From Planococcus sp. ISL-109 (GTDB lineage Bacteria; Bacillota; Bacilli; Bacillales_A; Planococcaceae), in the NCBI RefSeq assembly GCF_018613655.1, contig NZ_JAGGPW010000004.1:896627-960626 (forward strand): a stretch of 64,000 nt of DNA, in the 5' to 3' direction. A program made the position numbers and the translations under genes. Shown here in pieces: positions 57,061 to 64,000 of this stretch. Each line of letters starts with the position of its first letter. Position 1 is the stretch's first letter. The notes beneath the pieces were generated by a model that made no database searches, was not told the DNA's origin, and saw only the letters and a list, made by a program, of their open reading frames with translations.

Positions 57061-57818
57061 ATCGAGTAGAGGGAAAAAAGTGATTTATCTTCGCCCCTCT
57101 CACAACACCGTACGAACGGTTCTCGTATACGGCGTTTCAATTTATATTACAGTGTGTACTTTTAGATAACGCTCTAAAGCAGATCTTTGTTCTCTTTCAG
57201 GTATTCCTTCAGTTCATCGACCGTTATTCCATCGACCCCACTTGCCCTTTATTTCGATAAACGCGCAAGTAGGCTTCATTCATGTTTTGATTACTTAGAA
57301 TCTGTTCTAAAAGGTCCACACTCGTTTCTCCTTTCCTCTCGCGTAGTAAGGGATAGCTCCATTTTAGGTTGTCCTTTGAGATACGCTCATACTTTCACCC
57401 GTAACACATTCGGAGTTCATCCCTTACGCACTCGCGGCGTTGAAACACTATAAATGGTTCAGCCCTTCGTGAGTTGCTTCACTACTATGGCTTCGGCTGA
57501 CTTCTTGCGATTAACCTTTTTCGACTGCACGTTAGTGCATCCGCAAGACCCACCAGGGTAAGACAACTATCTTTCCTCTTTTACTCGCCTGATTTACCCA
57601 ACAAAGTTACGCACATCTTTTGGACTTTGACTTGTGTTGGAGCCTTATCCCTTTGAAGAGCCTTCGTATCAGATTTCTGTTCGTCGAGCCAAGATTTTAT
57701 TCCACGCTTCCTCCAGCCCTCACCTCACGATAAGCACCTTGCGCTTCCTTAGTGGTTGGTCGATGTGTACCCCCACAGTGGACTTTCACCACCTAGATAG
57801 TTGCCATGCCTGGCACAC
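57061..57818 (-). mobile_element. Decayed group II intron (class C-like) on the sdh terminator
   Basis: On the minus strand it begins GTGTGCCAGGCATGGCAAC at the T-run of the sdhB terminator and ends CTACTCGAT. Domain V is recognisable (arms CGCCGTATACGAGAAC and CGTTCGTACGGTG, about 57104-57140), as are domain I words such as GGTGGTGAAAGTCC. About 758 bp remain; most of the maturase gene is deleted. Insertion next to a rho-independent terminator is the known preference of group IIC introns. It carries only a short maturase remnant. Confidence 0.85.
57174..57319 (-). pseudogene. Maturase N-terminal remnant of the decayed intron
   Basis: A GTG at 57319 with AAAGGAG upstream starts DLLEQILSNQNMNEAYLRVY and reads into RNKG. 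One missing G then shifts the frame; the second frame reads SGVDGITVDELKEYLKENKD before a stop. This is the start of a group II maturase, cut off after about 45 codons by deletion of the rest. Confidence 0.85.
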
Positions 57819-57821
57819 AAC

Positions 57822-57851
57822 AAAAAAACTCCGCCATAATGGCGGAGTTTT
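57822..57851 (-). terminator. sdhCAB terminator
   Basis: AAACTCCGCCA / TGGCGGAGTTT hairpin with a 3-nt loop, followed by TTTT on the minus strand and then directly by the intron remnant. Confidence 0.85.
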
Positions 57852-57853
57852 GA

Positions 57854-58624
57854 TTAGTCGACCATGTGATCGCTTCCGAAGAAGTTGCGGAACATTTGGA
57901 TCGTTGCGTCACGGTTCAAAGCTGCGATGGAAGTCGTCAAAGGAATTCCTTTTGGACAAGATTCCACACAGTTTTGAGAGTTACCGCAATCAGCAAGGCC
58001 ACCCTCGCCCATGATGGCGTTCAAACGCTCATCACGGTTCATTGCTCCGGATGGATGCGCATTCATCAAGCGGACTTGAGAAAGCGGAGCTGCACCGATA
58101 AAGTCGGATTTATCGTTGACGTTCGGGCATGCCTCAAGACAAACACCGCAAGTCATACATTTGGATAGTTCATAAGCCCACTGGCGTTTGCGCTCTGGCA
58201 TGCGTGGACCTTCGCCTAGATCATGCGTACCGTCGATTGGCACCCACGCTTTGACTTTTTTCAGAGAATCGAACATGCGGCTGCGGTCTACGATCAAGTC
58301 GCGGACAACCGGGAATGTTTTCATCGGCTGAAGGCGGATCGGCTGTTCGAGCTTATCGACAAGAGCTGTACACGACTGGCGTGCTTTGCCATTGATAACC
58401 ATAGAACACGCGCCACAAACTTCCTCAAGGCAGTTCATGTCCCAGTTGACTGGAGTTGTGCGTTTGCCGTCCATGTTAACCGGGTTGCGTCGGATTTCCA
58501 TCAATGCCGAGATGACATTCATGTTGGCGCGATATGGCAATTCGAACTTCTCCCAGTATGAACTATCATCTGTGGAGTTTTGGCGTTCGATTTCGAAAAT
58601 AACCGTTTTTGCTGCTTCACCCAT
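57854..58624 (-). CDS. sdhB: Succinate dehydrogenase iron-sulfur subunit
   Basis: SdhB passes electrons from FAD to quinone through three Fe-S clusters. The 256-residue protein has the 2Fe-2S site (NCLEEVCGACSMVING, then SCTAL), and the two ferredoxin-like sites CMTCGVCLEACP and NCVESCPKGIPL. The last gene of sdhCAB; a terminator and a decayed intron follow. Its start ATG lies 26 nt after sdhA. Confidence 0.97.
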   Translation of the reverse strand: MGEAAKTVIFEIERQNSTDDSSYWEKFELPYRANMNVISALMEIRRNPVNMDGKRTTPVNWDMNCLEEVCGACSMVINGKARQSCTALVDKLEQPIRLQPMKTFPVVRDLIVDRSRMFDSLKKVKAWVPIDGTHDLGEGPRMPERKRQWAYELSKCMTCGVCLEACPNVNDKSDFIGAAPLSQVRLMNAHPSGAMNRDERLNAIMGEGGLADCGNSQNCVESCPKGIPLTTSIAALNRDATIQMFRNFFGSDHMVD

Positions 58625-58649
58625 GGTAAATTAGCTCCCTTCTTAAATG

Positions 58650-60398
58650 CTATGCTTTCGCTGAATAGTCGCGTTTGCGTGGCGGGATTAAGGAAGTATC
58701 GACTTCTTCATAATGGAAGATCGGCGCATTGGAACCATCGAATTTCGCCATTGTCGTCTTCAAGAATTCCTCGTCATTACGTTCCGGAAAGTCCGGCTTG
58801 TAATGAGCTCCGCGGCTTTCGTTGCGCTTCAAGGCTCCGATTGTGATAGCGCGTGCCAGGTGCAGCATATTTTTCAGCTGACGTGCGAACATCGCGCCTT
58901 GGTTGCTCCAAAGTTGCGTGTCGGTCATGCTGATATGGTTAAAGCGTTCAAGCAACTCGACGATTTTCTTGTCGGTTTTTTCGAGGCGGTCGTTATAGCG
59001 CACGACTGTCACGTTATCCGTCATCCATTCGCCAAGCTCTTTGTGCAAGATATAAGCATTTTCTGTTCCGTCAAGGGCAAGGAGCTCATCCCATTTACGC
59101 TGCTCTTCAGCTTCTTGCTTTGCAAAAATATCGTTCGGCATGTCTTCTGCCAGAACATCAAGTCCTTTGATGTATTCAAGCGCATGCGGGCCAGCGACCA
59201 TTCCTCCGTAGATTGCAGAAAGAAGCGAGTTTGCGCCGAGACGATTGCCACCGTGCTGGGAATAATCGCATTCGCCTGCTGCTAATACGCCTGGAATGTT
59301 GGTCATCTGATGATCGTCTACCCATAGTCCGCCCATTGAATAGTGGACAGCCGGGAAGATTTTCATCGGCACTTTACGCGGGTCGTCGCCTGTGAACTTC
59401 TCGTAGATTTCGATGATGCCCCCGAGTTTGAGGTCGAGTTCTTTCGGGTCTTTATGGGAAAGATCCAAGTACACCATGTTCTCGCCGTTGATGCCGAGCT
59501 TCTGGTTAACGCACACGTCGAAGATCTCACGTGTCGCGATATCACGCGGCACAAGGTTTCCGTAAGCCGGATATTTCTCTTCAAGGAAATACCAAGGCTT
59601 GCCGTCTTTATATGTCCAGATCCGGCCGCCTTCACCGCGAGCTGATTCGGACATCAAGCGGAGCTTGTCGTCCCCAGGAATCGCCGTCGGGTGGATTTGG
59701 ATGAATTCGCCGTTTGCGTAATATGCGCCTTGCTGATAAACGATTGATGCCGCAGATCCTGTGTTGATGACGGAGTTCGTGGATTTCCCGAAGATAATCC
59801 CTGGACCGCCCGTTGCCATAATTACAGCATCGGAGCGGAACGCTTTAATCTCCATTGTCGTCAAGTTCTGGGCTGTAATGCCTCTTGATACGCCTTGATC
59901 ATCAAGAATGAGGCCAAGGAATTCCCAGCCTTCAAATTTTGTGATCAAGCCGGCCACTTCATAGCGGCGCACTTGCTCATCAAGTGCATAAAGCAATTGC
60001 TGGCCAGTCGTCGCACCGGCAAATGCCGTTCTGTGGTACATCGTGCCGCCGAAACGGCGGAAATCGAGCAAACCTTCCGGCGTACGGTTGAACATAACGC
60101 CCATCCGGTCAAGCAGGCGGATGATTTCAGGTGCTGCATCTGCCATCGCTTGAACTGGCTTTTGGTTCGCCAGGAAGTCGCCGCCATAAACGGTGTCATC
60201 AAAGTGAATTGCCGGGGAGTCCCCTTCACCTTTTGTATTCACCGCTCCGTTAATTCCGCCCTGTGCACACACAGAATGAGATCGTTTAACTGGAACGATA
60301 GAGAATAGATCAGCGGGTGAGCCCACTTCAGCAACTTTGATCGCTGCCATAAGACCTGCTAGGCCCCCACCGACGATAGTAACTTTGCCTTTCGCCAT
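58650..60398 (-). CDS. sdhA: Succinate dehydrogenase flavoprotein subunit
   Basis: SdhA oxidises succinate using covalently bound FAD. The 582-residue protein has the Rossmann motif VTIVGGGLAGLMAAIKVAE, the FAD-attachment region SHSVCAQGGINGAVNTKGEG, HPTAIPGDDKLRLMSESARG and AAGECDYSQHGGNRLGANSL. The ATG at 60398 with AGGAG upstream is preferred over a GTG at 60410 that overlaps that site. It matches the Bacilli-type (B-type, fused-haem SdhC) enzyme. Confidence 0.97.
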   Translation of the reverse strand: MAKGKVTIVGGGLAGLMAAIKVAEVGSPADLFSIVPVKRSHSVCAQGGINGAVNTKGEGDSPAIHFDDTVYGGDFLANQKPVQAMADAAPEIIRLLDRMGVMFNRTPEGLLDFRRFGGTMYHRTAFAGATTGQQLLYALDEQVRRYEVAGLITKFEGWEFLGLILDDQGVSRGITAQNLTTMEIKAFRSDAVIMATGGPGIIFGKSTNSVINTGSAASIVYQQGAYYANGEFIQIHPTAIPGDDKLRLMSESARGEGGRIWTYKDGKPWYFLEEKYPAYGNLVPRDIATREIFDVCVNQKLGINGENMVYLDLSHKDPKELDLKLGGIIEIYEKFTGDDPRKVPMKIFPAVHYSMGGLWVDDHQMTNIPGVLAAGECDYSQHGGNRLGANSLLSAIYGGMVAGPHALEYIKGLDVLAEDMPNDIFAKQEAEEQRKWDELLALDGTENAYILHKELGEWMTDNVTVVRYNDRLEKTDKKIVELLERFNHISMTDTQLWSNQGAMFARQLKNMLHLARAITIGALKRNESRGAHYKPDFPERNDEEFLKTTMAKFDGSNAPIFHYEEVDTSLIPPRKRDYSAKA

Positions 60399-60443
60399 TG
60401 TAGTATTCACTCCTCTTTTAGTTCACCAATGTTTGAAACATTC

Positions 60444-61055
60444 TTAAACGAACGCAAACAATGCTCTGATACCGATGATCGTTAATACAATAAAGACTAG
60501 AAGTGTGAAATAAGTTGAGTAGCGCTGTGCTTTCGCTGAAACCGTGATTCCCCACGTTACAAAGAAAGACCATAATCCGTTCGCCAAGTGGAACGTCGCC
60601 GATACGACACCCAAGATGTAGAATACGAACATGAACGGGTTCGACAAGATGTTTTCCATCATGCTGAAGTCCGCTTCCGCTGCACCGATTGCTACTTGGA
60701 ATCGAGTTTCGAAGATGTGCCACGCGATAAAGACCACTAGGAAAATTCCCGTATAGCGCTGCGCCACAAACAACATGTTGCGCAAATAGCTGTAATGACC
60801 CGGGTTGTTTTTCGCTGTGAACGCTATGTATAATCCGTAGAAAGCATGATACATTAGCGGCAAGTAGATGACAAAGATCTCCAGGAAGATGACGAATGGA
60901 AGATTTGCCATGAAGTGAGCAGCGCGGTTAAACTCCTCCACCCCTTGCGTAGCGAAATGGTTGACGATCAAATGCTGCGTCAGGAACAAACCGATTGGAA
61001 TGACTCCGAGTAAAGAGTGCAGCCTGCGCATTAGAAATTCACGATTGTTATCCAA
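60444..61055 (-). CDS. sdhC: Succinate dehydrogenase cytochrome b558 subunit (TTG start)
   Basis: SdhC is the membrane anchor with two haems b in the Bacillus-type complex. The 203-residue protein has five membrane helices with haem-ligand His residues in LMRRLHSLLGVIP, FLTQHLIVNHF, LMYHAFYGLYI and WHIFETRF. The start is TTG at 61055 with GAGGGGGG upstream, giving DNNREFLMRRLHSLLG as in B. subtilis. The longer frame upstream lacks homology. First gene of sdhCAB. Confidence 0.95.
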   Translation of the reverse strand: MDNNREFLMRRLHSLLGVIPIGLFLTQHLIVNHFATQGVEEFNRAAHFMANLPFVIFLEIFVIYLPLMYHAFYGLYIAFTAKNNPGHYSYLRNMLFVAQRYTGIFLVVFIAWHIFETRFQVAIGAAEADFSMMENILSNPFMFVFYILGVVSATFHLANGLWSFFVTWGITVSAKAQRYSTYFTLLVFIVLTIIGIRALFAFV

Positions 61056-61163
61056 AAATTTTACCCCCCTCAAAACATTAGTAGGCAATGTGAAAAATAT
61101 TCCTATATCAGCAAAATATCTTCTCATTGCCATAAGCATCATGTACAAGAATATGACATATTT

Positions 61164-61192
61164 ATTGTACTCCCCCCCTCTAGGAGCGTCAA
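61164..61192 (-). promoter_or_regulatory. sdhCAB promoter
   Basis: TTGACG (61187-61192) and TACAAT (61164-61169) are spaced by exactly 17 nt, about 110 nt before the sdhC start. Confidence 0.7.
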
Positions 61193-61404
61193 GACAATGA
61201 ACACTTTTGGCGCAGCAGAAACGGGGGATTCATTGCCTTTCTTCTTATGATAAATAGGTAAGAAATCACGAAAAGCTATATTTTTATTATTCATAGCAAC
61301 TGCCATAAGCGTATTTTTCAGGCTTTTCAATACAAAACCGGGACGTGTACAACATATCTGGAGATTTGAACAAATTGTGAATTTTTACACAAGCTAATTT
61401 CAAC
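61193..61404. other. Intergenic between sdhC and lysC
   Basis: These roughly 210 nt lie between the sdh promoter and the lysC terminator. I see no further gene; the region is AT-rich. Confidence 0.5.
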
Positions 61405-61432
61405 GAAAAAAAAGCCCGGTGCACACGGGCTC
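61405..61432 (-). terminator. lysC terminator
   Basis: AGCCCG / CGGGCT hairpin with a run of eight T on the minus strand just past the lysC stop codon. Confidence 0.8.
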
Positions 61433-61438
61433 GAATAC

Positions 61439-62665
61439 TTATTGAACTGTGGCTGGCGTCAATCCGTATGCATCATGAAGCGCATTCGCCGAGAGCTTCA
61501 TCATGCTCGACGGGACAACGACCGATATTTTGATTTCTGATGTACTGACCATTTTCACCGGCACATCTTGTGCACGCAGAATATCAAACATTCTGGCTGC
61601 GACACCAGGATTCGACACCATGCCGGAGCCGACAATCGACACTTTCGCCAAATCGGTTTCGACGTTAACTGCTGTAAAGCCAATATGCTCCCGGGCATCC
61701 GCCAGCACACGCTTAGCGTCATCAAGGCTGTCTTCTTTGATGGAGAACGATACCGACGGCGGGAACTCATCGCTGATGCTTTGCACGATGATGTCAACAT
61801 CGATCAGATGTTCTGCCAGTTTGGTAAAGATGTTGGCGAGAGAGCCGTTGAACGGTTTGCTATAGCTGACAGTGATACGTGCAATTCCAGGCTCGAACGC
61901 TACGCCACGAACGATTAGATTTTTTTCCACAGTGATCACCTCTTGAATGATTGTCCCCGGTTCATCCGAGTAGCTGGCCCGAACAGATAAGGGCACTAAA
62001 TTGTTTTTTGCAAACTCCACAGCACGCGGGTGAAGAACGCCCGCACCGAGATTGGCCAGTTCAAGCATTTCATCATACGAAATTTGTTTCAGTTTTCGCG
62101 CACCCGTCACATAGCGTGGGTCGGATGTATAGACCCCGTCCACATCGGTATAGATTTCGCATTTCTCTGCTTCCAAAGCGGCCGCTAATGCGACAGCAGT
62201 CGTATCTGATCCCCCACGGCCAAGCGTGGTGATATTGCCGCTGCGATCGACTCCTTGGAACCCCGCGACGACACAGAAAAACCCGAGCTCGAGTGCATCT
62301 TCGAGCCGTTTCGTATGGATTGTTTCGATGCGCGCATTCCTCGGGACCGACTCTGTTTCGATGCCGGCTTGCCATCCTGTAAAGCTAAGCGCGTCATGGC
62401 CGAGTTTTTTTAATGCCATTGCGAGCAGTGAAATCGTCACTTGTTCTCCTGTCGCAAGCAGCATGTCCATCTCCCGCTTGGACGGCTCCTGTGAAATGTC
62501 ACTCGCAAGGCCGAGTAATGTATCTGTTGTTTTGCCCATCGCTGAAACGACGATGACGACGCGCTTGCCTTGTTCTTTTTCACGGATGGCGCGTTTTGCC
62601 ACACCCAAGATTTTCTCAGGAGTCGCCACCGACGTCCCTCCGAATTTCATTACGATTGTTGTCAT
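61439..62665 (-). CDS. lysC: Aspartokinase, lysine-regulated type (LysC)
   Basis: It phosphorylates aspartate to open the lysine/threonine/methionine pathway. The 408-residue protein has the kinase signature VMKFGGTSVATPEKI, the VVAGFQGVDRSGNITTLGRG loop, DVDGVYTSDPR and two ACT domains near the C-terminus (about 265-330 and 345-405). The ATG at 62665 with GGGAG 8 nt away gives the B. subtilis LysC length. An internal start producing the beta subunit is known for B. subtilis LysC; a matching internal site was not checked here. It is controlled by the lysine riboswitch upstream. Confidence 0.96.
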   Translation of the reverse strand: MTTIVMKFGGTSVATPEKILGVAKRAIREKEQGKRVVIVVSAMGKTTDTLLGLASDISQEPSKREMDMLLATGEQVTISLLAMALKKLGHDALSFTGWQAGIETESVPRNARIETIHTKRLEDALELGFFCVVAGFQGVDRSGNITTLGRGGSDTTAVALAAALEAEKCEIYTDVDGVYTSDPRYVTGARKLKQISYDEMLELANLGAGVLHPRAVEFAKNNLVPLSVRASYSDEPGTIIQEVITVEKNLIVRGVAFEPGIARITVSYSKPFNGSLANIFTKLAEHLIDVDIIVQSISDEFPPSVSFSIKEDSLDDAKRVLADAREHIGFTAVNVETDLAKVSIVGSGMVSNPGVAARMFDILRAQDVPVKMVSTSEIKISVVVPSSMMKLSANALHDAYGLTPATVQ

Positions 62666-62701
62666 TTCCTTCACTCCCACTTAAGTTAAGTGGCCCTCAA
62701 C

Positions 62702-62743
62702 AAAAAAGAGGCAACTCGCCGATTGCTCGGCAAGCTACCTCTC
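62702..62743 (-). terminator. Lysine riboswitch expression-platform terminator
   Basis: GAGAGGTAGCTTGCCGAGC pairs with GCTCGGCAAGC-like arm (AGAGGCAACTCGCCGATT on the plus strand), followed by TTTTTTG on the minus strand. Confidence 0.85.
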
Positions 62744-62960
62744 TTCTCATGTACGATTTCATCCGTCCATGTGAGATAGCCCTCCAGAGTTTGAACTCTG
62801 ACAGCTCTGCATCTCTTAAATGCAGAACCAGCATACGCGCAAGCAGTGCACTGTATACTTCGGCGGGCGTCCCTTTCGGCATTCTTCTTCGATTCTGCAA
62901 ATCTCGGAATGCTTACTAATGGCGTCCGCGCCTCTATCATCACTTTTACAAGTGATTCAA
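62702..62960 (-). promoter_or_regulatory. Lysine riboswitch (L-box)
   Basis: The minus strand reads GTGATGATAGAGGCGCGGAC, AGTAAGCATT, TGCCGAAAGGGACGCC and GCCGAAGTATAC, the conserved segments of the L-box aptamer, then stems ending in a terminator before lysC. Binding of lysine would favour the terminator and stop lysC transcription. Confidence 0.92.
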
Positions 62961-62970
62961 ATGTGGTTTT

Positions 62971-62999
62971 ACAATAACACGTTCTTATTCCTGTTGCAA
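62971..62999 (-). promoter_or_regulatory. Candidate promoter of the lysC leader, overlapping the uvrC end
   Basis: TTGCAA (62994-62999) and TATTGT (62971-62976) are spaced by 17 nt. The -35 box lies in the last codons of uvrC, so lysC would start from within the upstream gene. Confidence 0.45.
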
Positions 63000-64000
63000 C
63001 GGTTGTTCCTGGAAATGCTGCTCGATCTGCAGTGCCAACTTCTCTGGGATGCCGGCTTGCTGGATTTCTTCAGCGTTCGCTTCTTTGATTTTCCGCACAG
63101 AACCGAAATACTTGAGCAATTGCTGCTTGCGTTTCGGCCCGATGCCTTCGAGTCCATCGAGTGCCGACTGGATCGAATTTTTGCCGCGCAATTGGCGGTG
63201 AAACGTAATAACGAACCGGTGGACTTCATCTTGTACACGTTGCATTAAATAAAATGCCTCGCTCGTACGCTTCAGCGGCACCATTTCCACTGGATTGCCG
63301 TACAGCAGCTGCGAGGTCTGGTGTTTGGCGTCTTTTGCCAGCCCTGCAATCGGAATGTCCAAGCCGAGCTCATCTTCCAAAATCTCACGCGCTGCTTCAA
63401 TCTGCCCTTTGCCGCCATCGATGATGATCAAATCCGGCAACGGCAAGCCGTCTTTCAACACCCGGCTATAGCGCCTGCGGACAACTTCCCGCATCGCCGC
63501 GTAATCATCGGGTTTCGAGGTGGAACGCGTTTTGTATTTGCGATAATCTTTTTTCGATGGCTTGCCGTCCACGAAGACGACCATTGCAGACACCGCATCG
63601 GCCCCTTGGATATGGGAGTTATCGAACGCTTCTATGCGCAGCGGTGTGTGGATGTTCATCGCTTCACCAAGTTCTTTGCAGGCGCCGACTGTCCGCTCTT
63701 CTTGCCGTTCGAGCAATTGGAACTTCTCTTTGATCGCAATTTCTGCGTTTTTGCGCGCCAGCAGCAATAAGTCTTTCTTCTTCCCTCGCTGCGGAACGAG
63801 CACTTTCGCACCGAGCCACTCTTTCAGAAACTCCTCATCTTCAGCTTCAGGAAGCAGGATTTCCTGCGGTTTGACGTGATTCGGCTTTTCGTAGAACTGA
63901 CCGAGGAATGTCAAAAACTCTTCTTCCGGATCCCGGTACAGCGGAAACATCGAGGCTTCCCGCTCGATCAGTTTGCCTTGGCGGACGAAAAATACTTGCA
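62985..64000 (-). CDS. uvrC: Excinuclease ABC subunit C (3' part, runs off the window)
   Basis: UvrC makes the dual incisions in nucleotide excision repair. The visible 338 residues are the C-terminal part of a protein of about 600; the start lies beyond 64000. It shows the RNase H-like endonuclease domain ([38 protein letters not shown]), and the C-terminal tandem HhH ([20 protein letters not shown] and [20 protein letters not shown]). The order uvrC-lysC-sdhCAB agrees with B. subtilis. Confidence 0.96.
   Translation of the reverse strand, partial: QVFFVRQGKLIEREASMFPLYRDPEEEFLTFLGQFYEKPNHVKPQEILLPEAEDEEFLKEWLGAKVLVPQRGKKKDLLLLARKNAEIAIKEKFQLLERQEERTVGACKELGEAMNIHTPLRIEAFDNSHIQGADAVSAMVVFVDGKPSKKDYRKYKTRSTSKPDDYAAMREVVRRRYSRVLKDGLPLPDLIIIDGGKGQIEAAREILEDELGLDIPIAGLAKDAKHQTSQLLYGNPVEMVPLKRTSEAFYLMQRVQDEVHRFVITFHRQLRGKNSIQSALDGLEGIGPKRKQQLLKYFGSVRKIKEANAEEIQQAGIPEKLALQIEQHFQEQPLQQE

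Overview
The window looks like chromosomal DNA of a Gram-positive, non-sporulating member of the Planococcaceae (Planococcus/Planomicrobium-like). Gene order closely follows the Bacillus subtilis comC-maf-radC-mreBCD-minCD, valS-folC, hemAXCDBL, clpX-lon-ysxC, racE-rph-ysnA and uvrC-lysC-sdhCAB blocks. The sporulation and germination genes that B. subtilis carries inside these blocks (spoIIB, spoVID, gerM, gerE; also lonB) are missing at the expected positions. Genus assignment is inference from synteny and protein character. Almost everything lies on the minus strand.

Layout from left to right: minD, minC, mreD, mreC, mreB (division site and cell shape); radC, cut into four exons by three full-length group II introns (4.5-12.6 kb); maf; a plus-strand AbgT-type transporter; a complete type IVa pilus operon at the comC position (15.8-28.1 kb: prepilin peptidase, PilO/N/M, major pilin, PilC, PilT, PilB, a VanW-like surface protein with calcium-loop repeats, three minor prepilins); a membrane GAF-GGDEF cyclase and folC; two plus-strand ATP-grasp ligases; valS with a T-box leader; an AbrB-family membrane protein; the haem operon hemAXCDBL; engB, lonA, clpX, tig; a TPR protein, an OsmC protein, a YdcF-like protein; tRNA-Arg(UCU); rdgB, rph, racE, a MarR regulator and a thioesterase; a decayed group II intron sitting on the sdh terminator; sdhB, sdhA, sdhC; lysC under a lysine riboswitch; and the 3' part of uvrC.

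The most striking observation is radC. Removing introns 10138-12618, 7300-10082 and 4506-7203, each bounded by GTGYG and AY, joins exons of 489, 55, 96 and 53 nt into one uninterrupted frame of about 230 residues ending in a normal RadC C-terminus. One junction lies inside the catalytic HNHP motif. The introns belong to at least two lineages: intron C encodes an LtrA-like maturase, introns A and B a different, mutually related type. The maturase of intron A is frameshifted.

A second theme is pilus control. PilB has a duplicated MshEN-type N-terminus of the kind that can bind cyclic di-GMP, and a diguanylate cyclase gene lies directly upstream. The pilin gene is AT-rich and has its own promoter, and a surface protein with two calcium-loop repeats is co-transcribed. 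Dispersed GC-rich intergenic repeats fill most gaps between transcription units.
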